Below, piece by piece: positions 1 through 11,724 of a stretch of 64,000 bases of DNA. The notes below the pieces were generated by a model. The model worked only from the letters and a program-made list of their open reading frames with translations, ran no database searches and was not told the DNA's origin. This stretch comes from Pyronema omphalodes (taxonomy: Eukaryota; Ascomycota; Pezizomycetes; Pezizales; Pyronemataceae). A program made the translations under genes and the position numbers. Location: the NCBI GenBank assembly GCA_024516155.1, contig JAJJXM010000059.1:347106-411105 (forward strand). Direction: 5' to 3'. Positions within the stretch are counted from its first letter, which is position 1. Every line of letters starts with the position of its first letter.

Positions 1-1142
1 AGAAACTATGGCATCATCGCTTGTGGACGACATAGCACAGAACAAGGAGGATTGACTTGCAGTGATATCCTGGGATCTTGTTGGTTACGATACAATATCT
101 GATTGCAACTCATCAAAGGCTGTCAGTGTGTGTTGTATACTGACAATCGTGGTGCATGCATCGACTCATTATGACGCGTGCGCACTGTGTTAAGATATTT
201 CACCCTGATCTGCTGTAGTTGTCCATATGATTCAGGCTCTCCGGTCTGTGGTGTACCATTCTCCATTATCTGTGGTTCATCAAGTTGTTCTTGTCTTTTC
301 TGTGTTAACGTATTGATTGAAGACAAGTAGCATCAGCATCAGTATCACGCTTTCGTCTCAGAATGGTGCTCATGTAGAAGCGAGCTACGACAGTCCGCGG
401 GTCATGCTTGCGGGACGCGTTTGCAGGGATTCACGTCGCGTCGCGTCGCGTCACGGTTCACCAAAGAACGCCCGTGTAAGCCACGCGTGGTGGGGATATT
501 GCCAAGCCAATATATGCTGCAGTTTACAGTTACAGTGACATCGCCTTCTTGATAAGTTTTTTTCCTATGTATCTCTATCATTATTCCCTTGTCAAATGTC
601 TTCATTCCAATACTCGACACGCTCAATTAGCTAAACCGGAGAGCCATTTCTAGCAAGACAAACCGTGTTTTCTTTCAACATGAATACCAATGGCCATGGT
701 GTAGGTACAGCTGGTATGTAGGATACACGATTCGGTACCGGCAAGGTCAAAAGACAGGTCCTGCGCTGACGAAACCGGGGTTTAGGGCTGAATATCATGC
801 GTGTGGAATGTACTGAACGATGAAATACATGCTACAATATGCACCAAAAGCACATCATTCTACCTGACAGTCGTAAGAGGTAACGTGAGGGTCACGTGAG
901 AACCTGAAATCGTCCTGGAAGCAGTCCAGTGGAGATTTGGAATATACAATAATCCAAATGATTGATGGTGAGAGCCGTATCGCAGGAGCGACATACGTGT
1001 ACCGAAGGGTTCAAGATGCTGATATTCGTGCATTTTTCATAGGTGAAATATATCACTTTTCAAGAAGCTGTATTGCCTCACAACGTCATTCTCTGATGGT
1101 GGGTACTGCGAGCTCGTTGCAATGGAATTACCTCCCTTCAGG
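1..1142. other. no gene recognised; flank of F-box copy 1
   Basis: Only short open frames are present and none resembles a known family. A GTCGC-rich stretch lies near 428-455. From about 1130 onward the sequence aligns with about 4215 onward, upstream of F-box copy 2, so the right end of this stretch belongs to the duplicated unit. Confidence 0.5.
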
Positions 1143-1150
1143 TATATAAA
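1143..1150 (+). promoter_or_regulatory. TATA box of F-box copy 1
   Basis: The sequence TATATAAA lies about 205 bp before the donor site of the leader intron. The equivalent place upstream of copy 2 reads GTATAAGGGTC (about 4228). The minus strand upstream of copy 3 has a related ATAAGGGTC block (about 9275), which supports a conserved core promoter region. Confidence 0.5.
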
Positions 1151-1355
1151 ACCCAGATATCCATGGGTCAAAGACGATTGTAGAACGGGTTTCATGGTCG
1201 GTGGGCCACCAGAATGGAACATTCGGGTGGCTGAGACTGTCCCGGCGCCAAGACAGTCTGATATATAATCCTCCGGAAGAGCGACTTTTACCTCAGCCCA
1301 TCCCTTCTTCACGCCACCTTCAAGTTCTGCACGCCCTAGACATCGAACGTTCGAA

Positions 1356-3268
1356 AGTAAGTGGTCCAACCAGATTGAATATTTTCAAGTGAACACCGTA
1401 TCCCATGTTTCTACGTATCCCTGTCCCAACACATGCACAAATGTATGTCAGAGTCGAAGTACAGTATATCTAATGTGTAATAGTGGGAAAAAAGGCAAGA
1501 AAAAGCTTGTATCGATCGCTGTGTCTCCTGAATCAGATAGACAACACAAAGGATCACGGAACACAATTACGCCTCCGAAAACCGTTACAACAGACACTGT
1601 GGTTACAACATCCAGTGAGCATAATCTTTCGGGCCCCAGAATAAACGTTCAACCGACATCTCACGCTGAAGAACACGCGTCGTTTTCTGCGCAGGAGAAA
1701 CGGAAGAAGCGAAAGACGAAGACTAAGAAGCAAAAATTGCAACCGACGGTTCAGCCCACCTATACCTCCGAAGCGTCCTTGTCAGCGTGTCCGGCTGAGG
1801 TTCTACTTTCAATCATCGGATTCATCAGAATGGCTGAAAGAAGAACCAGCAACCGTGCTTTGTCCGAACTCCGACTTGTGAACCGCCATTTCCGTTACCT
1901 TCTGCAACCTATCATCTTCGGGTCAGTGCGGATGCCACCAGAATGTGGTACAGATCGTGCACTTACTAAAGACATTCGCAAACTTCTGCGTCTGATTGAA
2001 GGAAACCCGAGTCTGGCCAAAGATATTAAGGAACTTAGCTACTATGAGACAGGCCCTGGTGATATGATTACGAATAATTACTACTTGGAAGAACTAAATG
2101 ACGATTGTAATATCTTCTTGCGGTATGCCAGAGAACTGTGCCAGAAGTCAGCGACGTTTGTCTTCTCTGTACGTCCATCGGACAAGCACGACATATCCGA
2201 GCAGTATAACAACATGTGTGCCCCACTTCTCCTGTCGCGATTGACGAACCTACGGAAACTTTCATTTTACGGTCATGTTGGAGGGGGATATGCCTTACTG
2301 CTGACACCATTGGCAAAGGAAATCTGGGAACAGACGCCACTGAAATCTGTGGAAGTTTTGTGCTGGGAACCACAGTTTATCGATTACGACTACGAGCGCA
2401 CATACTGGCCCACATACGATGGATATGATTACCGCAGATGGCTGGACCCAGCAAAGATACCGAACAATGACTGGAATGTGATTGCTTTTCTACGGTTCGC
2501 ACCAGGCCTCAAACAACTTGACATCCACTCCGATTATTTCCTTGACAGAGCAACCCCACACAACCCGCCCTTGTTACAGTTTTAACAGCTGTGGAGATTA
2601 AGGCGGAAAATCCAGAAGACAATGTGAAATGCCTGTTGCAACTTGCGAAGTGTTGTCCGGTTTTAAAGGCTATCGATATGTGGCATTGGTATCCTAGCAG
2701 TTCCCCGCCTTACAAGGGAGTGGCACTACAACAGGCATTATATCTTGTTCGAAACAGCATTGAAGAGATCGTAATTACTGGGAAAATTAAAATGGATTCC
2801 AGCGCCACCGGAGGACTCGGACTATTCCACGATTTTCCAAATCTCAGAAGAATAGCAACGGATATAATGGCACTAGTTCCAGTGTCATCGCAGAGCTGGC
2901 CAGGTGATTGCAGTATCCGTGAAATGTTACCTCCCACCTTAGAATCGCTACATCTGTACGTATATGATACGATTTTTGATGTATCTGTCATTCAACCGGT
3001 GGATCAAGGGGGTCCACATCAATCTGCCTGGCTTCGGGAGCGATTCCGGAGACTCCTTGAAATCCTCCAGGATCTCATGTGTCCGACTAGGACTAGTCTA
3101 TTGACGAACCTCCGACGGATCACTATTCAAAACGAGCTTTGGGAATCAGAAGACCGGCGGATCACGAACGAAGGTGAAAGACTTGATGAAATTTGCAAGT
3201 TATTGGGGATTAAACGCCCCCGAAACTCCAGCGATATCAATGACCCCTGGTACGCGAAACAAATATAG
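1356..3268 (+). CDS. F-box/LRR-like protein, copy 1 (two apparent 1-nt frameshifts)
   Basis: About 595 codons. A basic, nuclear-localisation-like stretch (KKRKTKTKKQK near 1700-1735) precedes an F-box-like motif (CPAEVLLSIIGFI then LRLVNRHFRYLLQP, about 1780-1915). A long leucine-rich region follows, with repeated L-x-x-L patterns typical of fungal F-box/LRR proteins, so a substrate-recruiting role in an SCF ubiquitin ligase is inferred. Two single-base losses break the frame: one A in the A-run just after the split start codon (about 1488-1493) and one base in cagttttaaca (about 2580-2583), where copy 2 reads cagattttgacg. Downstream the frame is open to a stop at 3266-3268. It is either a recent pseudogene or an intact gene with homopolymer consensus errors. 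It is the best preserved of the three copies. Confidence 0.7.
1357..1483 (+). other. leader intron of F-box copy 1, splitting the start codon
   Basis: The donor GTAAGT at 1357 is followed by a CTAAT branch-like motif near 1470 and an acceptor TAG at 1481-1483. Paralogues have matching introns of 140 and 138 bp at the same place, and the sequence around the donor (GTRAGTGGTCC) is conserved. Joining the exons makes A|TG followed by GGA, so the start codon would be assembled by splicing. Confidence 0.65.
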
Positions 3269-4448
3269 CTGGGCGATATTGTTGCATGCTTTTATAGTGC
3301 TGTCAGGACTCATCTAGACATAGTGTGTATTACTGTCGCTTCTACTCGACGTAATTTACCACTGTGTTTCTCCTTGTCCGTATTACGAAATGTTACATCA
3401 GATCGTCTCCTTTTTCTTTTAATTTTTGATATTTTTCCCTGTAGCTCCTTTGAACCGATACTGCCAGTACGGTTGAGAAGTTGTATTCTCCAGAATCACA
3501 CATTGCTCCTCTCTGTCATGACCATCGCAGTGTGTAACTGTAAATGCATTATGTGTTCATCTTCTATCGTTTCTGTTAGGGAATGTGATTCATACACCAG
3601 TGCCATATATTCCACGCTTCTGACTATCTAATCTGGAAGGGTTCATCACGGTCAGCGTAGAACATTTATCGCGCCTGGAATGAGACTAGTGACGTTACAT
3701 GCACTGTTTCCCGACGCGCTCGTGCGCTATTTTTCAAGACCGCATGCCGAGTCATCACTGCAGAACGGGATTCACGACAGGACGCGACACGACGCGTATC
3801 CCTGAAAACGCATTTAGCCACGGCCACTGGTGGGCTCGCCGCTCGCTTACGTCGGTGTGCATTAGCGTCACTCGGTAATCGATCGCGAAATCTACTGCGT
3901 GAATCACAAAGTAACGTGAGTGGGGAAGCAAGTACATCATGGACGTCAATATCAATCTTTTTGGACGATTTTCACGGAAACGAATATCGATGTAAACCTC
4001 TTGTTGTTGTATTACCTGATTAATATTATAGTTGAATAGTCTTTGATTGTTCTTGTGGTTTACCAAATGCGCTTCTGGACCTGGTACACCACCTAGCGCG
4101 ATCAATTGTCGTACGTACTCATTTTTCTTCTGCACAACGTGCCATTTCCTGTAAATGTAATACCGTGGATGAAGGTAAATACATGTTCACAGCAATGGTA
4201 TTATCATCCTTACAGTATCTTCAACCGGATGTATAAGGGTCGAGTCCAGTCATCAACGTCATTGATGTTCACATGACAACAGGATGCGAAAGACCGGTGG
4301 CCAACGTACTCCGGACGCCAAGACATGTGCTTGTCAACGTTTAAACCGACTTAGAAAGCTTTGAACTGGATTTCTGCATACTCCCACGACACCTTCAAGC
4401 TCTACAGTCGTGAGCAGAGAACAATAAAAAACTACCAGACGATCAAAA
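3269..4448. other. 3' flank of copy 1 and promoter/leader of copy 2
   Basis: No convincing gene. The stretch 3360-3560 aligns with 6480-6630 (shared ATTGCTCCTCT/ATGCTCCTCT and AAATGCATT words), showing that the duplicated unit includes the 3' flank. About 4215-4448 is the promoter and leader exon of copy 2. A minus-strand open frame at 3755-4135 has no recognisable domain. Confidence 0.5.
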
Positions 4449-6403
4449 GTGAGTGGTCCATCCGTATCAGAAATCCCGGAAAAGACCCAGGAGCAGATGT
4501 TCCTCTGGATGACGTTGACAACAACTTCGTCGGAAGGCATTGGGTCGACATGTGGAGTATATCTAACTTATTGAGTTTTTATTTCTAGTGGGAAAGAGAC
4601 GCACAAACCGAGCTGGATCTGCAGCAGCGGGAGCCGGGACAAATACGCGACACACGGAACCCGCGGAAAAGAACACGCCTCCGGAAACGGTGGCAACCAC
4701 CAGCGAGCTTGGACACCAAAGGCAAAGAAGACGCTAGGCACCCCTGACGACAATCAACTGATTTTTGCAATCGATAACGACAATCGCCATCCGCCCTGCC
4801 TAACCGAAAGAAGCGAAAGACGAAGCGGAAGAGCACCAACCTGCAAGAACAGATCATCAAGCTCTGCCCCCGCTCACCTTTGTCAAAATGTCCAAACTGA
4901 GATTCTATATTCAATCATTGGCTTCGTTAAAGGAGATAAAACTGCTAGCTGTCATCCGGATCTGCTTAACCTTCGGCTCGTAAATCGCGAATTTCGTTAC
5001 CTTCTGCAACCAGTCCTGTCGAGTCTGTTCGCATACCAAGGCGTAGCTGTCGTCGTCCAGCAGTTACGAACGATGTTCGCAGCTCCTTCGTCTGATTGAC
5101 CTGAATCCGAGCCTTGAACATGTATCAAGGAGCTTACCTGTATGAGGCCTACCCGCACCGTCGTGAAGATGCTCATTGCAGCTCGCAAGACCAGAATCAC
5201 GATTACAGTATCTACTCACAGTTTGCCGAAAAAATGGAGCTGGAAATGTCGGCAGGAAAGACCTTGGCTACCATTACACCAATCCGGCCAACGCGAAACT
5301 TTGAAAGTCTACGACCAAATGTGTACCCCATTGGTATTGTCACGACTTACCAACCTACGTATTCTTATTCTCTGGCTACGTGGGAGGAGGATACGCCATA
5401 CTTCTAACACCCTGGGCAAGGCGATATGGGAACACTGGCCACTGCGTTCTCTTGAAGTCTTACGCTGGCAACACGGCGAAGTTGGGAGATGTACGAGCGA
5501 AGGTCGTGGCCTGCGAACAATCCATACAATGATAGCCTCGCTGCTGGTAAATCAGAGCCACCAAATAATGACTGGAATATCATTTCGTTCTTGCGTTTCA
5601 CACCAGGCCTAAAACAACTTACCTTGATAAACAATCAGTTCTTCGAGAGAGCAACACCCCATAACCTGCCCGTGTTACAGATTTTGACGGCATTTCACAT
5701 GGAGGCCCATTATCAGGATCCGAGGCAGATTTCGCAATGCCTGTTGGAACTGGCGAAGTGTACTCCGGTGCTAAAGACAGTCAAAATATGTCATCCGCAT
5801 ACTCCCTATCCGGGACCTTACGACGCACTCCCACTGAAACAAGCGTTAAATCTCGTTAGAAACAGCATTGAAGAGATCAACATTGATGCGGCGATTAAAT
5901 TTGAATACCAGCGGCACCGGGATAGTTGGACCGTTTCACGATTTTCCGAAGCTCAGGAAAATATCAATTGATGTGAAGGGGTTAGTTCCATCCTCACCAC
6001 AAGGCTGGCCGGTGATCACAGTATGCTTGAATATTACCTCCCACCTTAGAATCGCTACATCTATACATATATGATACGATTTCTTTGTTTCCCGGACTAA
6101 ACTGTTGAGTTCAAAAGAACCACAGCTCTCTGGCACGGTTACAGGAGCGGTCATCGAGACTGTATGAGATCCTCAAGGACGTCACACTTCTCAGGAGGAC
6201 TAGTCCGTTTCCGAAGCTCCGAGTATCAGTATTCATGACGAACGTTTCTCATCTGGATTGGTGTTGATCCCGAAGCGAGGAAGAGAATCACTTCCGGCAA
6301 TGTGTGACACATTGGGAATTGAAATACGAGTCAACAGTCACTGGAATATGAAAGCCTTGCAACACCAAAGAAGGAAACTGAACCATCAAAACAGGCTTTA
6401 ATT
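4448..6403 (+). pseudogene. F-box/LRR-like pseudogene, copy 2
   Basis: Homologous to copy 1 over its whole length but broken many times. Recognisable blocks in different frames are the N-terminus (GKRRTNRAGS at about 4591), the F-box-like motif (EILYSIIGFVKGDKTASC then LRLVNREFRYLLQP, about 4900-5010), MCTPLVLSRLTNLR (about 5315), PPNNDWNIISFLRFTPGLKQL (about 5560), LLELAKCTPVLKTV (about 5740) and a C-terminal part near 6270-6350. Several stops and frameshifts lie between them, so this copy is decayed even if a few indels are consensus errors. It shares the leader intron and promoter with copy 1. Confidence 0.8.
4449..4588 (+). other. leader intron of F-box copy 2
   Basis: Donor GTGAGT at 4449, branch-like CTAAC at about 4563, acceptor TTTCTAG ending at 4588. 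Splicing gives A|TG GGA AAG AGA, in frame with the paralogous N-terminus. Length 140 bp. Confidence 0.65.
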
Positions 6404-7201
6404 ATGCAATCAGAACTGAATTTTCTATTCGAAGGAATGCGCGACAGTGTATTTCCCTGTTTGTATTGAGCATTGTCGGTTTACATTTATCTGTTTCTGT
6501 TTTACTTTCCATATTTTGTCATGTAGCCCATATCAACGTATGTACCGTGAACGGACCCGGATTTGGCTTTCCAGAACATCATATGCTCCTCTGTACAATG
6601 ATCGTGATATTTTCCTCCATTAAATGCATTGTCGGTTAATAAAAATTCTTGCACTTAAGTTACACGAGGTATTGATTAGTTTGTTCATGACTATATTGTG
6701 TTCCAGTTCTGATGGGATATACAGACTAAAATCGTTGCCCAGGGACGCGACAAAGTCGTGCACGGGAAATGACTCGGCTTGTGGTAAGGGCCACACATTC
6801 TTTGAATTTGCCAAGAAATACTAAGGCGCTACCTGATCTCAAACTTTGAGCACCATAGGATATTGCTTATTGGTGAATTGTTCCTTCTGTGTGAACGCAG
6901 CATATTGGGATGCAGACCCCAAGCACTTTCCCTGACATGACACCGATGAATACAACAGTGTTGAGTGATGGGCTTTACAGGGGAAACGAGCTTCTTCGCA
7001 TGGACGGACGATAAGTCGATTTGAACTATACGTCATGATATGGAACTATGGAAGAAAGTTATAAATGTTTAAATGGCAATCAGAACCCTTCAGAATTCTG
7101 TAAAGCACAAACAAGGGTTACGAATATCAGAAACTCCGTCATCGATTTCCGACTGACTGAACAATGCTAGCGTAACGATATACGCATATCGTTTGCGTTC
7201 T
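6404..7201. other. convergent 3' flanks of F-box copies 2 and 3
   Basis: No gene recognised. The left part is the duplicated 3' flank also seen after copy 1 (3360-3560). The region separates two genes that would be transcribed toward each other. Confidence 0.45.
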
Positions 7202-9071
7202 CTAGGTGTCCTTGAATTTGCCGCCGCTCCATTTCCATTCGATTCCCAATCTCCTGCAGATTGCAGAAAGTCTATCTGTACCTTCCTCCGAGATCTTGAT
7301 TGAGGAAAATCTCCAAGCACCGCAATGGATACCAATGCTTTTGAGCTTCTTCAGAGGACCTACCTCCTGCCGAGCGCTACATCCTCGAGCAACTTATAAA
7401 ATGTGGGAAAAGCACCGGATGCCAGGGGGATCGGAATGGATTTTCCGAATCAACGGGTTGGTTTGCAGATAATAAGATAACTGTATCAAAAAGATTTAGA
7501 TGCAATACTTCAATGCTGGAAGGTAACAGTTTAACAAGATGAAATCCGCGGGCCAGACGATGAGATGATGATAACGGAAGAAGCGCCGCCGCATCAATCG
7601 CTAGTTTTTTAAGGAGAGGAAATTCACTGAACGATCCAATACATCCGCTGATGTCGTAACTGCCTTCAAACTCCCCATAGATATCTATCTCTTCAAGGGA
7701 GTTGCGTACCAGATGAAGTGACTTTTTCAGTTCGAGTTCCTTGAAAGGCTCAAAATGGAATTTCTTCAGACTTTTCAAGTTTGGACTACATTTGAGAAGC
7801 TCGAAGATACATTGGGATGTCTCTTCCGGTGTTCGCATTGGATGTAGATGGCTGTCAAAGAAGGCAATACCGGGGTGGTTTGTGGGGTTGCTCTGGCAAG
7901 GAAAATATCGTGTATGATGTTGAGCTGTTTCAGACGGGGCGTAAACTGGAGAAAGGAAACGACATTCCAGTCATTATTCGGTGGCTTTCTTTTGGGAGTG
8001 ATAGATCCGACGCCTGGACTCCACCGTAGCTGCTGGTAGGAGTAATCTTCCTCCAATGGTTGCCAGCGTAACTCCTCTAGAGATCCTAGTGGCATATGCC
8101 CCCAGATTTGTTTTGCCCAGGGTGTCAGAAGATTGGCGTAACCTCCTCCAACGTAACCATGAAATGTCATGCTGCGGAGGTATGTCAAACGTGAAAAAAG
8201 CAGTGGGGTACACGTGCTATCGTATAACATGGACATTCGGGGTAAACTGGATTCGCTCAAAGAATAGTCAAAGGTCCCCCCTTTTGATCGTTTCCGGTCC
8301 AACTCTTGCGCAAACTCTGAGTAGATTTTGTGATCATGTTTCAGTTCTTCCAAGCTGTACTCTGCACGTTGCATCACTACGGGTGGATCTCATAGTATCT
8401 CACGTCCTTGATGGACGTCGCAAGGCTCTGATTCCCATCAATCAGACGTAGGAGCTGGCGTACATCTTTTGTAACCGAAGGATTTCTGGCTGTTTTGCGC
8501 GGTATCCATACAGATTCATAGATAACCGATTGAACAAGGACACTGATTCAGCGGTTGACTAGTCGAAGGTTGAACAAGTGTCGGTTACAGGTTGCTCTAT
8601 CGGACCCTTTCACGAAATCGACAATTGACTGAAGGACTTCGGTTGGGAATGTGGACAGTGAAACTTTGGAGGCAGAGCCTGGTGTTTGCTTCTTCTTCTT
8701 TTTCCTAACCTTCCCTTTTTCCGCTTCACCGCGGACGCAGAGGGTCATGTCCTCTTCACGAGAAGCTGGTGCTCAAGAAGTCCTGACTGTGTATTCGTGC
8801 GGGATTGTGCAATCGCCGCCTTCCTGTTAACAGTTTTGTGAGTTGTACTCTTCACCTGGTATTCTGTTTTTCTCGTGTTTGCGTCACGTGGCGCGTGCTG
8901 TAGATCCATCTCGAAATTTGCGCTTCTACTCACTATAATGACACGCGTTACGTTAGATACAGTTAACATGTACTTCTCATTGCTGTTCTAAAGCTCATTT
9001 TCGCTGTCATCCATAGAAAGACCTGCTCATCGATGCTTTTAGAAATGTCTGATCGGGACGAATCACTTACT
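7202..9071 (-). pseudogene. F-box/LRR-like pseudogene, copy 3 (inverted)
   Basis: Minus-strand paralogue of copies 1 and 2. After the split start at about 9071/8932 the N-terminus reads MSRSANFEMDLQ. After a 1-nt shift near 8745 come a lysine-rich tract and an F-box-like motif (FPTEVLQSIVDFVKG, LRLVNR). In-frame stops occur near 8550 and 8383, and another frameshift lies near 7835 (SLTAIYI before it, SQCIFELLKCSPNL after). The C-terminal part (AICRRLGIEWKW) ends at a TAG at 7202-7204. The intervening block VTKDVRQLLRLIDGN matches copy 1, so homology is continuous. Decayed member of the local F-box family. Confidence 0.8.
8933..9070 (-). other. leader intron of F-box copy 3
   Basis: On the minus strand: donor GTAAGT at 9070-9065, branch-like CTAAC followed by GTAACG, acceptor CATTATAG ending at 8933. 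Joining gives A|TG AGT AGA. Length 138 bp. Confidence 0.65.
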
Positions 9072-9485
9072 CTCTGACGTGTGATGAATATTCTCGTGTC
9101 ACGCTGGCGGCTTGCAGAGCTTCAGCGTGTGATAGAGTATGAAAGTGTGAGGGTGGAAGGCTACTCGAAGCTCTGATATGTGGGGATGTCTTGGCTTTAC
9201 AAGGAAATCTTCGTCATCGCAATCTGACATCTCAATGTTGTCCGCCAAACAAACACGTTAGAACATTGAACTGGACCCTTATGGATTTCAGTTTCATATA
9301 CTGTATGGAACCCCTTGCAATGCCTTCGAAATACTACTTTTTAAGTCGGTAATCTATTTTGCACACCACATATAGACAAGCTTTGCCACAGAATACCATT
9401 CAAATCATATACGCGTTGCTACCAGGGTATGATTACGGCCATTTCTGCTTTCGATCATGATTTTTAGCATGCTTCTACCGAGGTT
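9072..9485. other. upstream region of F-box copy 3; left boundary of LINE L1
   Basis: Contains the minus-strand promoter-like block of copy 3 (ATAAGGGTCCAG around 9275). No gene seen. LINE-related coding begins near 9486. Confidence 0.4.
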
Positions 9486-10334
9486 GTGTATGGAAAATCT
9501 CGATTCTTCCCATGGTCATCCACATCCCTCACATGGCGTCGAAGGGTAGAAAAAGGAAAATTGGATACTCGACCCGGGAGGAAGACCTTCGTTGTAGATG
9601 ATCCGGCCTATGCAACGATATCCAATCATGAGGCTATATGGTGGTCAGTTGATAGAGGGCACCAAGAAAATGATAGAAGGTTAACCACAACAGGGTGGGC
9701 CGTGAAGGAATGGTTGGATAATGAAGAGAAGCGTAGAGGAGCAGAACGCGAATGGCAAGTGAGACCTTGTGACTGGCGAATCCTAGATCCTTCAAGCAAC
9801 AGGGAGGAGGTGCAAGAAGAAACAGAATGGATGCGGGAGCAGATTACGGAAATGCTCGATGAATATGCACGGAAACTCAGGATCACCGCATATTCAAAGA
9901 AGTGGTGGGGACCGGAGGCCAGGGGGGCAAGTAAACATGCTGGAAAGAAGCGGAGGAAAAAACAGCAGGGGCTCGTAAGGTTGGAGGAGGAGAAAGATGC
10001 GCAGAGGAACTATAAGCGAGTGCAAAGGAGAGAGAAGAGGAAATGCTGGTTATCATTGCTGGAGAATGCAAATGGGGATGAGCTATGGGAGGTTTTACAC
10101 TGTACGAAGGAGAGGAAGACCACAAACATTGGAACTTTGACGAATGAAGAGGGAGAAAGGCCGGAAGATGATCAGGAAAAGAGGTGTATGATGGCGGCAG
10201 TTTCCTTTCCATTTCCGAATCCATATCAAGGACCACATCTACAACCAGTACCTCAAGTAACAGGCATACGATGGTTGATGATGCATTCTTTATTCAGCTC
10301 TTTACCAGCGAAGCAACAAGCAGGCCCCAGGTAA
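9486..10334 (+). pseudogene. LINE L1 ORF2, end of endonuclease domain and linker to RT (5'-truncated)
   Basis: Open for 282 codons. Near codons 45-52 the sequence ISNHEAIWW corresponds to the endonuclease C-terminal motif SDH-x-x-I-x-W with S-N in place of S-D. It is followed by a charged linker rich in W, R, K and E (EWLDNEEKRRGAE, KKWWGPEARGASK) typical of Tad1-like fungal LINEs between endonuclease and reverse transcriptase. The catalytic N-terminal endonuclease is absent, as expected for a 5'-truncated insertion. A weak match between GTTGTGTATGG at the 5' edge (about 9483) and TGTGTATATGG after the 3' end (about 29443) could be a target-site duplication, but is imperfect. Confidence 0.65.
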
Positions 10335-10373
10335 GGATTCCCTTGGAGTTCCTGTCCTGAAGGAGTTATTCCC

Positions 10374-11724
10374 GTGGGAGCCAACTGGAATAACAGCACT
10401 TGTGAGACAGTGCTGTCGCTTGGGGTATCACCCAGAGGAATGGAAGACTGCCAAAGGAATGTGCATCTGAAAACCAAGGAAAAAAACACTTATGACCAGG
10501 CAAAAAGCTACCGGGCAATCTCGCTCTTGAACTGCCTTGACAACTTCATCAAAAAGGTTGCAACAATTCTCATCACAGATGACCTTGAGAAAGGTAGGAT
10601 CCTATATGAAGCACAATTCGGAGGCCAAAGAGTGTGTTCAGCTGTCCATGCCACCGCTGTATTGATGAATACTGTCCAGGACATATGAGACCGCAGGTCT
10701 GGTGCACAAAATCGGGTGTGCAAAAATGCATGAGGATCTGATCTCCTGGACCGAAAGCTGAATATCTGTACGGAAAGTCGAAATAACAATGAATGGTGAT
10801 GTTGGAATGGCCATCGAGACAAACACAGTCCTTCCCCATGGCCCACCGGTATCACCAGTCCTCTTCCTCATGTACATTGCAGATTTGGGAGCACTGATCG
10901 CAAAAGATGTGGACAATGCAGATGGGCTGTCATTTATTGATGATGTTGCATGGTCTGTGGAAGGCAGCACAGAGTCAGAAGTTACCCAGTTCATGAACCG
11001 TTGCGCACAGAAGGCACTTGCTTGCGCTACCGAGAAGTGCAGGCAGTGCAGTTTGATGTTGAGAAAACGGAAGCAATCTTCTGCTCTCGACATCGTTAGC
11101 ATCAGCGTGAAACCCGTGAGCTGATCTGGGTTGGGCCTCACAGAATGTCATACAATGAAGAAGGAATACGTTGGTTGGGTATCTCGCTGGACCCCGAACT
11201 ATCACTGGTACAGCACCACAAGAGATGGATAGCTAACGCAAAGCGCAGCAAGCACGGATCGCCACACTGTGCAGGACACAAGGTTGCCCCTTACAAAGTT
11301 CCTCGAAAACACAAAAGCAGCAGTTCAGTCTGTTGCAGTATATGGGATTGAACTTGGAGCGTTAGAAGACAATTCACCACGGGACCAATCTCGGCTGGAA
11401 GAGTTACGAAAGATCATAGACTACCAAGCCCGGATGGCGACTGGGTGTCTCAAACGACTCCGAAAGGATTCCTCATGGCCTGGGAGGCATGAAGCCAAAA
11501 ATTGCCATTGCAAGAGGCCCACAAAAGCGAGTCAAAGCGAGGACTCTCGCGAGACCAGAAGGCAAGGTGCCAACCAGCCGGCAGAATCGATCCGCTACAG
11601 CAGAGGCGGTCAGGAATACCCACAAGCGGTGCTTAAAACTTTCGGGATTCCAGAAGGTGGAGAGTGTACAACCAGGGACTGGGAGAAGGAACTGGGCACA
11701 GTGATTATGAGACACCAGACAAGG
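10374..11724 (+). pseudogene. LINE L1 ORF2, reverse transcriptase region, broken
   Basis: Non-LTR RT blocks appear in order but in shifting frames: KSYRAISLLNCLDNFIKKV (about 10505), EAQFGGQR (about 10610), TVLPHGPPVSPVLFLMYIADL (about 10830) and the catalytic box FIDDV in place of F/YADD (about 10935), then IRWLGISLD (about 11165). FIDD/FVDD is the usual form in Tad1-like fungal LINEs. Stops and frameshifts make it inactive. At 11724 the frame is interrupted by a gypsy LTR; the RNase H part resumes at 28187. Confidence 0.8.
11720..11724. repeat. target-site duplication CAAGG, left copy
   Basis: The five bases before LTR1 equal the five bases after LTR3 (28182-28186). Removing one copy and the intervening insertion restores continuity of LINE L1. 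Confidence 0.85.

Larger units (their letters stand above)
1130..6640 (+). repeat. tandem duplication of an F-box gene unit, period about 3.1 kb
   Basis: Matching landmarks recur at a constant offset: the intron donor (1357 and 4449, offset 3092), the F-box motif (about 1785 and 4890), the DWN-FLRF-PGLKQL block (about 2470 and 5565) and the 3' flank words (about 3500 and 6590). The second unit carries more indels and stops than the first. Confidence 0.75.

Noticed and set aside
390..3810. Weak inverted similarity between about 410-450 and 3770-3810 (GTCGCG-rich)
   Set aside because: Short and low in complexity; does not extend into the flanks.
3755..4135. 126-codon minus-strand open frame between F-box copies 1 and 2
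   Set aside because: No domain, no homologue in the equivalent upstream region of copy 1, and it overlaps the duplicated flank.
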